A stretch of DNA of 36,759 bases from Winogradskyella_A sp963966315 (GCA_963966315.1 CAWZYX010000016.1:1-36759); one strand, 5' to 3'. Shown: positions 24,352 through 32,877, counted from the first letter of the stretch. Notes: generated from the letters alone by a model not told the origin. Translations and numbers: made by a program.

Positions 24352-25068
24352 ATGAATGAATTTCAAATAGAAACTGCCCAAAATGTTGGGATCAATCAGA
24401 ATGTAGCTCATATTGGAGATCGTATGCTGGCTTACATCATTGATAGCCTGATTATAGTGGCCTATACATTACTCATATTTATATTACTTGGACTGATGGA
24501 TCTCGATCCGGCCGATAGTTGGGCTGTGTATCTGCTAATGTCATTACCGGCCTTTTTATATTATGTTTTGTTGGAAACCTTTTGGGATGGAAAGACGGTA
24601 GGTAAGTACATTCAAAAAACAAGGGTGGTGAAATTGGATGGAACCGAGGCAGGTTTCTCAAATTACTTTGTTCGTTGGATACTGCGTATTGTAGATGTTG
24701 TCATGACATTTGGTGGAGTGGCAGTTCTTACCATCCTTATAAAAGGAAATGGTCAGAGATTGGGAGATATAGCAGCAGGAACTACTGTTATTTCCGAACG
24801 GAATCAGGTCAAAATCACAGATACGCTCATGCAGGAATTACCATTAGACTATAAGCCCATATACGCTCAGGTGACGGTATTAACGGATAAAGATATGCAG
24901 TTGATCAAGAATTTGTATGACGAAGCTCTCAGTAAAGGTCATCACAATGTAATCTTACAATTACAGTCTAAATTGATTGAATTACTTGAGGTGGAACCCA
25001 AAGAAAGGCCTGTTGATTTTGTTTCTCAGGTTATTAAAGATTACAATTACTACACGCAAATTACCTAA
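24352..25068 (+). CDS. RDD family membrane protein
   Basis: The 238-residue protein has an RDD domain (about 15-155): HIGDRMLAYIIDSLII opens the first helix with the signature Arg-Asp; GKTVGKYIQKTRVVK and the final ILIKGNGQRLGDIAAGT complete it. Three membrane segments are visible. A cytoplasmic helical extension of about 85 residues follows the RDD core. It is divergent from the SpoIIM-MoxR-DUF58 operon with a 36-base shared promoter region, a pairing that is recurrent in Bacteroidota. The start at ATG 24352 fits this spacing. Confidence 0.92.
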   Translation: MNEFQIETAQNVGINQNVAHIGDRMLAYIIDSLIIVAYTLLIFILLGLMDLDPADSWAVYLLMSLPAFLYYVLLETFWDGKTVGKYIQKTRVVKLDGTEAGFSNYFVRWILRIVDVVMTFGGVAVLTILIKGNGQRLGDIAAGTTVISERNQVKITDTLMQELPLDYKPIYAQVTVLTDKDMQLIKNLYDEALSKGHHNVILQLQSKLIELLEVEPKERPVDFVSQVIKDYNYYTQIT

Positions 25069-25085
25069 ACCAGCAGTAGAATCTT

Positions 25086-25697
25086 ATGTCTTATCTCGTT
25101 ATACTTGATATTTTAGCTACAATGGCCTTCGCTATTTCAGGGGTGCTGGAAGCTCTTGAAAAGCGAATGGATACCTTCGGCGTATTCATTATTGCCTTTG
25201 TTACCGCAGTAGGTGGAGGAACTTTAAGAGATATTCTCATTGGAGAGACTCCGGTTTTTTGGATGAATAATCTCTTAGTGGTTTATGCCATTATTCTTAC
25301 TACACTCTTGGCGGTTCTATTCAGAAAATACCTCAATCATTTTCGAAAGTCCCTTTTGCTTTTTGATACCATTGGTATTGGTCTGTATACGGTAATTGGA
25401 ATTCAAAAGGGGTTAATGGTAGATTTGCACCCAATTGTATGTATGGCTTTGGGAACGATGAGTGCTTGTTTTGGAGGGGTAATCAGAGACACCCTTTGCA
25501 ACGAGATTCCTGTAATCTTTCATAAGGAAATCTATGCCACGGCATGTATTGCCGGAGGATTGGTGTATTTTGGGCTGAATTGGTTTCAATTCTCGAATGA
25601 GTGGCTGGTGGTCATTTCAATTTCAACAGTCATCACCATTCGTTTGTTTGCAGTGGCCTTTAAAATTAGTCTACCGTCCTTGTATAAACACAATTAG
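25086..25697 (+). CDS. TRIC-type (UPF0126) cation channel family protein
   Basis: A 203-residue protein with six to seven membrane segments arranged as two copies of the UPF0126 repeat. Signature glycine motifs are TAVGGGTLRDILIGETPVFW in the first repeat and CFGGVIRDTLCNEIPVIF in the second. Bacterial and archaeal members related to eukaryotic TRIC form trimeric potassium-permeable channels; the physiological role in this organism is unknown. It follows the RDD gene after 17 bases on the same strand and may be co-transcribed. It ends in a four-base overlap with the convergent cyclophilin gene. Confidence 0.92.
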   Translation: MSYLVILDILATMAFAISGVLEALEKRMDTFGVFIIAFVTAVGGGTLRDILIGETPVFWMNNLLVVYAIILTTLLAVLFRKYLNHFRKSLLLFDTIGIGLYTVIGIQKGLMVDLHPIVCMALGTMSACFGGVIRDTLCNEIPVIFHKEIYATACIAGGLVYFGLNWFQFSNEWLVVISISTVITIRLFAVAFKISLPSLYKHN

Positions 25698-26422
25698 TCT
25701 ATAATTCGGACTTTATCAATATAGACATTTTTGATTGGCCAATCACCTTCGTCCGTTTCTACCTGGGCAATTTTATCTACCACATCCATTCCTGAAATAA
25801 CTTCGCCAAAAACGGTGTAATCTCCATCGAGGTGATGGGCACCACCCTGTTGCTGCACAATGAAAAACTGGTATGGGGAAGCCAGCTTGTAGGCATTTTC
25901 AATTTCACTGCTCGGCATGGAAACAGCACCACGCTTGTGAGTGAAACCTCTTTTTGTATCGGGTGGAAGTAAGTATTTACCAATTCTTTGCCTTCTCTTT
26001 GCAATCATATAATCATCACTACTTCCTCCTTGAATCACAAAATTGGGTACCACTCTGTAAAACTGGGTGCGATCAAAGTACTGCCGCTTTGTTAAATAAA
26101 TAAAATTGGATCGATGAAATTTTGTTTCCTTATACAAGAGAATGTCTATGGTACCAAAGTCCGTGTGAATTCGAACTTTATTTTCCTTATTGTGTTTGTC
26201 GTATTCCAGGAAAAACTCCATGGCTGACTGATCGTCAAATACAGGATATTTCTTTTCTTTCTTTTTTGAGGTGTTTTTCTGCCTGGCTTCTGTTTTAGTT
26301 TGAACGTTTTCAATAGAAGTTAGTTCAACTTTCTCTTTTTTTCTGGATTGGCTATCTTCACATGCCAAAAATAAAATAGTGATTAACACTAAGAGAGATA
26401 AAAATTTTGAAGTACGATTCAT
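25694..26422 (-). CDS. Lipoprotein cyclophilin-type peptidyl-prolyl isomerase
   Basis: This 242-residue protein has a lipoprotein signal peptide (LLVLITILFLAC, lipidated C21) and a basic linker of about 45 residues. The cyclophilin domain of about 80-240 has motifs HRSNFIYLTKRQYFDRTQFY, VVPNFVIQGG and GAVSMP, and FFIVQQQGG in place of the usual FFI. It would assist proline isomerisation in the cell envelope. The canonical active-site Arg is conserved in TQFYRVVPNFVIQGG. The start ATG overlaps the 5' end of the divergent Nudix gene. Confidence 0.93.
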   Translation of the reverse strand: MNRTSKFLSLLVLITILFLACEDSQSRKKEKVELTSIENVQTKTEARQKNTSKKKEKKYPVFDDQSAMEFFLEYDKHNKENKVRIHTDFGTIDILLYKETKFHRSNFIYLTKRQYFDRTQFYRVVPNFVIQGGSSDDYMIAKRRQRIGKYLLPPDTKRGFTHKRGAVSMPSSEIENAYKLASPYQFFIVQQQGGAHHLDGDYTVFGEVISGMDVVDKIAQVETDEGDWPIKNVYIDKVRIID

Positions 26423-27048
26423 TTTCTAAAATAATTACAAAAATAGAAAACTCAGATTTACCTGGTGAATTAGCCCATGAGATCATGTCCCCTCCATTTA
26501 GAAAGAGCCTTGCAAAACAGATGAGAGAGAAGGCTAATAATGCTAAAAAGGCTGCAGTTATGGCCTTGTTCTATCCCAATTCTGCTTTTGAAACCACTCT
26601 GGCACTCATTCTAAGGAACAGTTATCCTGGGGTTCATTCAGATCAGGTAGGCTTTCCCGGAGGCAAGATTGAACTTAGCGATCCCAGTTTCAGATCGGCA
26701 GCGTTAAGGGAAACTGAGGAAGAAATTGGGATCAGCGCTCATAAAATTAATGTTGTAAAATCCATGTCACCACTCTATATACCTCCAAGTAATTTTTTGG
26801 TGTACCCGTTTATGGGTATCGTGCACGAATCTCCTGTATTTGTCAGAGAAGAATCAGAGGTTCAGGAAGTTATTGAGGTTAAGATCTCAGATTTTTTAAA
26901 TCCCTCCTCCGTGATCAGGACAAAAGTACCCACCAGTTACAAGATGGAGGTTGAAGTCCCTGCTTTTCTGTTAAATGGTCATGTGGTGTGGGGTGCTACA
27001 GCCATGATGCTGAGCGAAATAAAAGAGGTGTTAAATCGATTTATTTGA
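26407..27048 (+). CDS. CoA-type Nudix hydrolase
   Basis: The 213-residue protein has the NuCoA motif (LRNSYPGVHSDQVGFPGGK) followed by a Nudix box with ALRETEEEIGI, so it most likely hydrolyses CoA and acyl-CoA derivatives to 4'-phosphopantetheine and 3',5'-ADP. An aspartate stands where many Nudix boxes have the first glutamate, as is usual in this subfamily. The N-terminus (YDSFSKIITKIE, then LPGELAHEIMSPP) matches homologues. The only suitable start is TTG 26407, which lies inside the first codons of the divergent cyclophilin gene. No ATG gives a complete N-terminus. Confidence 0.88.
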   Translation: MKYDSFSKIITKIENSDLPGELAHEIMSPPFRKSLAKQMREKANNAKKAAVMALFYPNSAFETTLALILRNSYPGVHSDQVGFPGGKIELSDPSFRSAALRETEEEIGISAHKINVVKSMSPLYIPPSNFLVYPFMGIVHESPVFVREESEVQEVIEVKISDFLNPSSVIRTKVPTSYKMEVEVPAFLLNGHVVWGATAMMLSEIKEVLNRFI

Positions 27049-27063
27049 ATTTACAGATTTTGG

Positions 27064-27071
27064 TACCTTTG
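27064..27071 (+). promoter_or_regulatory. Candidate -7 promoter element of the acyltransferase gene
   Basis: TACCTTTG matches TAnnTTTG exactly, 22 bases before the ATG at 27094, with a TTG 16 bases upstream of it. It overlaps no coding sequence. Confidence 0.55.
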
Positions 27072-27093
27072 TTCCTTTACTCTAAACTTTAAA

Positions 27094-27903
27094 ATGGGGC
27101 TCTTTAAGAAAAATCCATTCGGACATATATTATTCTTTAAAAAGTGGTTGATCAGAATTTTAGGACTGGCCACTCATCGAAGATTCAGGGGTTTTAATGA
27201 ACTTCAAATAGAAGGCTCGGAAATTATCAAAAGTCTTCCCGAAACCAATGTGCTTTTTATTTCAAACCACCAGACGTATTTTGCCGATGTCATTGCCATG
27301 TTGCACGTATTTAATGCCAGTTTAAGCGGTAGATTAGACAGTATTAAGAACGTGGGGTATTTGTGGAATCCTAAGTTGAATATTTATTACGTGGCTGCAA
27401 AGGAAACCATGAAGTCAGGTATTTTGCCAAAAATCTTTGCTTATACAGGATCAATTAGTATCGAAAGAACCTGGAGAGCTAAAGGAAAAGACGTAAACAG
27501 ACAGGTTAAGATGAGCGATATTTCCAATATTAAAAAAGCATTGGATGACGGTTGGGTAATCACCTTTCCACAGGGGACAACAACACCTTTTAAACCTATT
27601 AGAAAGGGTACAGCTCACATTATAAAATCCTGTAAGCCTCTGGTAGTGCCCATTGTAATTGACGGGTTTAGAAGATCTTTTGATAAGAAAGGTCTTCGTG
27701 TAAAAAAGAAAAATATTTACCAAACCATAGAAATTAAAAGTCCCTTAAGCATAGATTATGAAAACGAAAGCATAGATCAAATCGTGGAGAAGATCGAATA
27801 TGCTATAGAGCAACATCCCTCTTTTCTAAAGGTCATCCCCCAGGAGGAACTGGAGGAAAAGGAACGCTTAAACGCCGAGTTAAGAGACTGGGATGGTTAT
27901 TAG
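27094..27903 (+). CDS. 1-acyl-sn-glycerol-3-phosphate acyltransferase-like protein (PlsC family)
   Basis: This 269-residue protein is a PlsC-type acyltransferase that would transfer an acyl group onto lysophosphatidate or a related lipid at the inner membrane. Block I reads SNHQTYFADV, with H59 and D65 one residue further apart (HX5D) than the usual HX4D. Block III reads TFPQGTTTPF where FPEGT is usual. GTAHI and VVPIVIDGF form the later blocks. The two changes are in-frame and do not look like decay, but activity or substrate may differ from PlsC. It converges on the sigma-factor partner gene with a four-base overlap. Confidence 0.85.
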   Translation: MGLFKKNPFGHILFFKKWLIRILGLATHRRFRGFNELQIEGSEIIKSLPETNVLFISNHQTYFADVIAMLHVFNASLSGRLDSIKNVGYLWNPKLNIYYVAAKETMKSGILPKIFAYTGSISIERTWRAKGKDVNRQVKMSDISNIKKALDDGWVITFPQGTTTPFKPIRKGTAHIIKSCKPLVVPIVIDGFRRSFDKKGLRVKKKNIYQTIEIKSPLSIDYENESIDQIVEKIEYAIEQHPSFLKVIPQEELEEKERLNAELRDWDGY

Positions 27904-28532
27904 TCTTCGAGCCTTTTAAGCTCCTTATAGTTTTGATTCAGGCGTTTTAACAGTATGCCGTAAAGGATCCTGTAAAATACCCAGAAAACGAAAATGAAAG
28001 CTCCGGTCACGGCAGTAAACAGAGCAATGAGGATGGCCAGTTGACCAGAATTCATATTTCCTACCTGGTTGGCCAGTTCCTGGTCTTCCTGCAGCATGAG
28101 GTAGAACGATAACGGAATACTAATAAAGGCAAGGAAAAGGTTATAAATCACGTAGTATTTCACAATTTTACGGGTCTTGAGGATGCTCTCCATCAGTTTT
28201 CTGGCACTATCCGTCACCGAAATGGTGTTATAGGACTGAAACAAAAACCATATAAAAGCTGCGATTATGATATATCCGGATACAGACAGAATTACATACC
28301 AGGTATGATGAGATAATTCTTCAATTTCATTTCGGTAGTCACTCGATAGATAGTAGGGGACTACATTGATTAAAATCCAAAACACCATCTCAGCAATACT
28401 AATGTAAAAAAGCGTCTTTACTATTGAAGACGACTTCTTCTTAATCATTGGGTAAATCTGGGCCTCAGAGTAGGGTTGATATGATCCCTCAGTTTGTTGC
28501 CAATCTTTTTTTAATAGCTCTAATTCATCCAT
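27900..28532 (-). CDS. Membrane protein coupled to ECF sigma factor (possible anti-sigma or partner)
   Basis: A 210-residue protein with a cytoplasmic N-terminus (MDELELLKKDWQQTEGSYQP) and four membrane segments at about 40-60, 80-100, 125-145 and 165-190, ending in a charged tail. No zinc-finger anti-sigma motif (HxxxCxxC) is present. It begins two bases after the sigma-factor stop, the usual place of an anti-sigma factor, and the short acidic N-terminus before the first helix could bind the sigma factor. That role is inference from gene order; the sequence alone does not assign it. Confidence 0.72.
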   Translation of the reverse strand: MDELELLKKDWQQTEGSYQPYSEAQIYPMIKKKSSSIVKTLFYISIAEMVFWILINVVPYYLSSDYRNEIEELSHHTWYVILSVSGYIIIAAFIWFLFQSYNTISVTDSARKLMESILKTRKIVKYYVIYNLFLAFISIPLSFYLMLQEDQELANQVGNMNSGQLAILIALFTAVTGAFIFVFWVFYRILYGILLKRLNQNYKELKRLED

Positions 28533-28534
28533 AT

Positions 28535-29029
28535 CTATGGGTTTAATATGGTTCTAAGTTTCTTTTTCACACGATTCATTTTTACCCGGGCATTGACTTC
28601 TGTGATTCCCAGAGTTGCACTGATTTCTTTATAGTCTTTATCTTCCAGATAAAGGAATACCAGTGCTTTTTCTATATCATTCAGTTGATGAATGGCACTG
28701 TACATTAATTTGAGCTGCTCTTCTTCAGTGTCGTCATACTCTTCAGCTTTGATCTTGAATTGTAAGGCATCAAACTCACTCGTTTGAATGCGACGCTTGC
28801 TCTTTCTGTAAAGCGTGATGGCCGTATTCAATCCCACGCGATACATCCAGGTACTGAATTTTGAGTCACCTCTAAACTTTGGATAGGCCTTCCAAAGTTG
28901 TATGGTGATTTCTTGAAAGAGATCATTATGAGCATCTTGGTTATTGGTATAAAGTCTGCAGACTTTATGAATGATGTTCTGGTTCTCTTTCAGTTGCTCA
29001 ACAAAACTTTGTTTGAGTGCGTTAGTCAA
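28535..29029 (-). CDS. ECF-type RNA polymerase sigma factor (sigma-70 family)
   Basis: This protein of about 164 residues has region 2 at 30-75 (DAHNDLFQEITIQLWKAYPK and FSTWMYRVGLNTAITLYRK) and region 4 at 125-160 (LYLEDKDYKEISATLGITEV and RVKMNRVKKKLR), with no region 3 or 1.1. That is the ECF layout. The best start is TTG 29029, since no ATG precedes region 2; this leaves a normal family N-terminus. Its target promoters are unknown. The following gene is a membrane protein two bases away. Confidence 0.92.
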   Translation of the reverse strand: MTNALKQSFVEQLKENQNIIHKVCRLYTNNQDAHNDLFQEITIQLWKAYPKFRGDSKFSTWMYRVGLNTAITLYRKSKRRIQTSEFDALQFKIKAEEYDDTEEEQLKLMYSAIHQLNDIEKALVFLYLEDKDYKEISATLGITEVNARVKMNRVKKKLRTILNP

Positions 29030-29062
29030 TAGATGGTTGGTTTATATCAATATTAGTAGAGG

Positions 29063-29749
29063 TTAAACATGAGAAGTTACAGTTTTAGACTTCATTATTC
29101 CAAAAACAATTAGATACTGCGCTATCGAATAGCTGGTCATGATCCACACACCACTTAATGGAATAGGTTGATAAAACTTGTCAAAAGCAAGTAAACTATC
29201 CGAGAGCACAAAAAAAAGCGCTCCAAGTATAACCGCTATATAACTAAATCTGCTCACAGCATTTTTTCGCAAAAATGTGGCCGAAGCCATTAGTAGTATT
29301 ACAATCTCATAGACCATCACTGGAATGAGTAAATCACCCAGAGAATCTGAAATAACATAGCCAAAGCAAACAGAATAGAGGTAGAGAAGAAAAAGTGGGA
29401 GATAGGGCTTTGTTTCACGATGACGTTGTTTGAAGAACAAAACCAGATAACAGAGGTGAGCCATCAAAAATGCAACCAGCCCTGCTATAAAAAACCCTTC
29501 ATTTTGTGAGGCAAACATTAGCAGTATATCACCACTTACAGAAAGGCTTAAAGCCAACAGAAGTAGAACCCTTAGTGATGATGTAAGGATTTTTCTCTGA
29601 TGAACCACAAGTACAATAAGCGAAAAAACAATTGCTGGTTTGGCCCAATAATGAGCAAGCTGAAGGCTTGGTACCTGAGCAGTAATCAGTTCAAATAACA
29701 CAAGCAGAACAAATAGGATCGTAAACTGCTTTTCTGTTGAGTTGAGCAT
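29063..29749 (-). CDS. Lysoplasmalogenase (YhhN/TMEM86 family)
   Basis: This 228-residue protein with about eight membrane segments has the YhhN family pattern: KPAIVFSLIVLVV in helix 2 and SVSGDILLMF with the conserved Asp. FIAGLVAFLMAHLCYLVLFF follows, and later LGALFFVLSDSLLAFDKF. Characterised members cleave the vinyl-ether bond of lysoplasmalogens; in Bacteroidota the native substrate is uncertain. A TATATTTG -7 element lies 20 bases upstream of the ATG. It ends 33 bases before the sigma gene on the same strand. Confidence 0.9.
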   Translation of the reverse strand: MLNSTEKQFTILFVLLVLFELITAQVPSLQLAHYWAKPAIVFSLIVLVVHQRKILTSSLRVLLLLALSLSVSGDILLMFASQNEGFFIAGLVAFLMAHLCYLVLFFKQRHRETKPYLPLFLLYLYSVCFGYVISDSLGDLLIPVMVYEIVILLMASATFLRKNAVSRFSYIAVILGALFFVLSDSLLAFDKFYQPIPLSGVWIMTSYSIAQYLIVFGIMKSKTVTSHV

Positions 29750-29768
29750 AACAAAGGACTGTGATTTT

Positions 29769-29776
29769 CAAATATA
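29769..29776 (-). promoter_or_regulatory. Candidate -7 promoter element of the lysoplasmalogenase gene
   Basis: On the minus strand this reads TATATTTG, an exact TAnnTTTG match, 20 bases before the ATG at 29749. No clear -33 TTG was found. Confidence 0.4.
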
Positions 29777-29878
29777 TTCAATTCAGAATAGAAAAATGAC
29801 AGTTCGGTGATTTACAATTTGACCGTAGCTGTTTCTCTAAGAGATTTGTGGTGTCAATCAATTCGAACACTGCATTTT

Positions 29879-32029
29879 ATGAAAAATCTCTTAGCCATTT
29901 TGCTTCTGTTTACCGGTGTCATAGCGTATTCTCAGACAATGGTCTCTGGTGCTGTTTTCAATAAAAATCAGGAACCTGTAATTGGTGCAAATGTGTATTT
30001 AGAGGGCACCTATGATGGTGCAACATCTGACGAGAGGGGGAATTTTGAATTTTCAACTTCAGCAGAAGGAATACAAGCTCTGGTCATTTCATATATGTCT
30101 TATGAAACACAAATCATCACAAAGGAAGTAACAGAGCTTTCAGACTTAAAAGTGGTATTAAGGGATGACGTTAACAGTTTAGACACGGTTGTGATTACAG
30201 CCGGAACTTTTGAGGCAAACGATAACAGCAAGGTTTCTGTATTAAAACCCTTGGATGTTGTAACCACAGCAAGTGCTGTTGGAGATTTTGTGGGTGCACT
30301 TCAAACCTTACCCGGCACCTCAAATGTAGCAGAGGATGGCAGGCTTTTTGTTCGAGGAGGCACCGCTGATGAAACGCAAATATTTATTGACGGAATACGT
30401 GTTTTTACACCGTATACTCCCACCACAAACAATATTCCTGCTCGTGGTCGGTATTCTCCCTTCCTATTTGATGGTATCACATTTTCTACCGGAGGATACA
30501 GTGCAGAGTACGGTCAGGCCTTATCGTCGGTTCTATTGCTCAATACGATCAATGAACCCGACCAGGATAAAACAGACATTGGAATAATGTCTGTCGGTGC
30601 CAGTCTTGGCAATACTCAAAAATGGGATAAAACCTCATTGAGTGTTAATGTTAACTACATTAATCTAGCACCATATCTCGAAATATTTGAGGATAGAAAC
30701 GAATGGCAAAAACCATTTGAAGGGGCTCAGGGGGAGACCGTTTTTAGACAGAAATTCAAGAACGGACTTTTTAAGTTATACGGAGCCTTTGACACTACTG
30801 GTTTTGAATTGATCCAACAGGATATCAACTTTGAAAATGGTCTTAGGTATCGGCTTAACAACCATAATTTTTATGGGAACATGTCTTACAAAGGAATACT
30901 GTCCAATAACTGGAGTGTTGATTCTGGTTTTAGTTATACCTATTCAAAAACTAATGTTGGTATCGAAGGACGACAAATAAATAATGATGAGAATTCTGCC
31001 CACCTAAAGTTAAAACTTAGAAAGCGTTTCAATAGTCGTTTCAAACTTAGCTTTGGTACAGAGCAATTCTTGACCTCATTTGAGGAGGAATTTGAGCACT
31101 CTGCGATTGCTTCAACTTATGGATTCCAGAATCCGATAACCGCCGGTTTTACCGAGGCAGACCTTATTTTTTCCAGAGCGCTTGCTCTAAAATTAGGTTT
31201 GAGAGTGGAATACAGTAAATTGTTTGAACGTGTTGATGTGGCACCTCGTGCTGCCCTGGCTTACAAAGTTGCGGAACACAGCCAATTATCTCTGGCCTAC
31301 GGCGATTTTTATCAAAACCCAAGTTCCGATATTCTCAAGTTTGAACAGAACTTAAGACCCCAGCATGCCAGACATTACATCCTCAACTATCAATATGTGA
31401 ATGAGGGTAAAATTCTTCGAGCTGAGCTGTACAGGAAAGACTATGATCATCTTGTTAAGTTTGATACAGAATTTCCTGAATTCAATACCGAGTTTTCCTC
31501 AAATGGTTTTGCTTACGCTCAGGGGTTAGATCTGTTCTGGAGAGATAATACCAGTGTCAATGACCTGGACTACTGGATCAGTTACTCCTTTCTCGATACA
31601 AAGCGAAACCATTTAAACTTTCCTGAACCAGCGCAACCAAACTTCGCAACCACTCATAATTTATCTGTTGTGGGTAAGTACTGGATCGACGGATTAAAAA
31701 GCCAGTTGGGGATGGCGTATAATTTTTCTTCAGGTAGACCTTATACGGATCCAAATACTGGAGGTTTTCTAACGGAACGCACCAAAAGTTTTAACAGTAT
31801 TAGTTTAAATTGGGCCTATTTGATTAGTCAGCAGAAGATTCTCTATTTTTCGGTAAATAACGTTTTTGGGTTCAAAAATATCAACGGATATCAATACTCA
31901 AGAACACCCGACCCAAGCGGCGTATTTGCGCGTCAGGAGCTCCTCCCGGCAGCAGATCAGTTTTTCTTCATAGGCTTTTTCTGGACCTTAAGTGAGAACG
32001 GAACAGACAACCAACTGGACAATCTTTAA
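29879..32029 (+). CDS. TonB-dependent receptor with N-terminal carboxypeptidase-regulatory domain
   Basis: The 716-residue outer-membrane receptor starts at ATG 29879 (MKNLLAILLLFTGVIAYSQT), a signal peptide; an upstream start at 29807 was rejected. Residues 20-105 form a CarboxypepD_reg-like beta-sandwich (NQEPVIGANVYLEGTYDGAT). A plug domain follows at about 110-230 (LPGTSNVAEDGRLFVRGGTA, STGGYSAEYGQ), then a barrel of about 480 residues ending in a hydrophobic strand QFFFIGFFWTLS. No SusD partner is adjacent, so a glycan substrate is not implied; the ligand cannot be told. A TonB-family protein follows in the same direction. Confidence 0.92.
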   Translation: MKNLLAILLLFTGVIAYSQTMVSGAVFNKNQEPVIGANVYLEGTYDGATSDERGNFEFSTSAEGIQALVISYMSYETQIITKEVTELSDLKVVLRDDVNSLDTVVITAGTFEANDNSKVSVLKPLDVVTTASAVGDFVGALQTLPGTSNVAEDGRLFVRGGTADETQIFIDGIRVFTPYTPTTNNIPARGRYSPFLFDGITFSTGGYSAEYGQALSSVLLLNTINEPDQDKTDIGIMSVGASLGNTQKWDKTSLSVNVNYINLAPYLEIFEDRNEWQKPFEGAQGETVFRQKFKNGLFKLYGAFDTTGFELIQQDINFENGLRYRLNNHNFYGNMSYKGILSNNWSVDSGFSYTYSKTNVGIEGRQINNDENSAHLKLKLRKRFNSRFKLSFGTEQFLTSFEEEFEHSAIASTYGFQNPITAGFTEADLIFSRALALKLGLRVEYSKLFERVDVAPRAALAYKVAEHSQLSLAYGDFYQNPSSDILKFEQNLRPQHARHYILNYQYVNEGKILRAELYRKDYDHLVKFDTEFPEFNTEFSSNGFAYAQGLDLFWRDNTSVNDLDYWISYSFLDTKRNHLNFPEPAQPNFATTHNLSVVGKYWIDGLKSQLGMAYNFSSGRPYTDPNTGGFLTERTKSFNSISLNWAYLISQQKILYFSVNNVFGFKNINGYQYSRTPDPSGVFARQELLPAADQFFFIGFFWTLSENGTDNQLDNL

Positions 32030-32052
32030 AATGTTAAAAACATTAACATTTT
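32028..32052 (+). terminator. Weak hairpin after the TonB-dependent receptor gene
   Basis: AAAATGTT / AACATTTT (32028-32035 and 32045-32052) can pair across a nine-base loop right at the receptor stop codon. The stem is almost all A-T and only four T follow, so its efficiency is doubtful. Confidence 0.3.
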
Positions 32053-32123
32053 GGATTACATGATTTTTATCATTCTTTTTCTCTTATGATGGTGTTAGCT
32101 TTATACTATTAAAATTAAGCGTC

Positions 32124-32849
32124 ATGGAAGTTAAAAAGAACCCAAAAGCCGATGTAGGTCGAAACAGCAGTCTCTATTTTGCTGTTGGCTTAAACGTAAT
32201 GTTAGTACTAACGTATTTAGGACTTGAACATAAGACTTACGAAGACAACACCACTCAGGCAGAAATTCTGATGATGGCCGAGCAAATTGAAGAGGATATT
32301 CCAATTACCAATATTGAATTACCACCCCCACCACCCCCAAAAACAGTCGTGACAGAGCAGATCACCATTGTAGAGGATGTTGAGGAAATAGAAGAAACTG
32401 TGATTGAAAGTACTGAGATTACTCAGGACGACGCTATCGAAGAGCGTGTAGTGTCTGTAGAGGAAGTTGAGGTAGAAGAAGTGGAAGAGGAAGTAGAAGT
32501 GCCATTTGCAGTTATTGAAAGTGTGCCTATTTTCCCTGGTTGTAAGGGAAGTAACGACGAGTTAAGAGCATGTTTCCAGCGAAAAATGAATGAGCACCTT
32601 CAGAAGAATTTCAGATACCCTGAAGTAGCAGCAGAAATGGGAATTAAAGGAAAAGTATATGTTTTTTTCCTAATTGATAAAACAGGTCAAGTTACCCGTA
32701 TACAAAGTCGGGGTCCGGATAAAATGTTAGAAGTAGAAGCAGAACGCATTATTTCTAAATTGCCTAAAATGATTCCGGGTAAACAAAGAAACAAACCGGT
32801 TGGAGTGCCTTATAGCTTGCCAATTAACTTCCAACTAAAAGAGCAGTAA
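32124..32849 (+). CDS. TonB-family energy transducer protein
   Basis: A 241-residue protein. One N-terminal membrane segment (LYFAVGLNVMLVLTYLGL, about 18-35) is followed by a proline patch (ELPPPPPPKTV, about 65-75). A long acidic, valine-rich linker (about 80-130) spans the periplasm. The TonB C-terminal domain (about 150-241) has RYPEVAAEMGIKGKVYVFFL and ends SLPINFQLKEQ. It would carry proton-motive energy from ExbB/ExbD to outer-membrane receptors, including the adjacent one. ExbBD is not encoded here. It is followed by a strong terminator. Confidence 0.9.
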   Translation: MEVKKNPKADVGRNSSLYFAVGLNVMLVLTYLGLEHKTYEDNTTQAEILMMAEQIEEDIPITNIELPPPPPPKTVVTEQITIVEDVEEIEETVIESTEITQDDAIEERVVSVEEVEVEEVEEEVEVPFAVIESVPIFPGCKGSNDELRACFQRKMNEHLQKNFRYPEVAAEMGIKGKVYVFFLIDKTGQVTRIQSRGPDKMLEVEAERIISKLPKMIPGKQRNKPVGVPYSLPINFQLKEQ

Positions 32850-32877
32850 TCGGTTGAGTATCTAATCTAATTTGATG

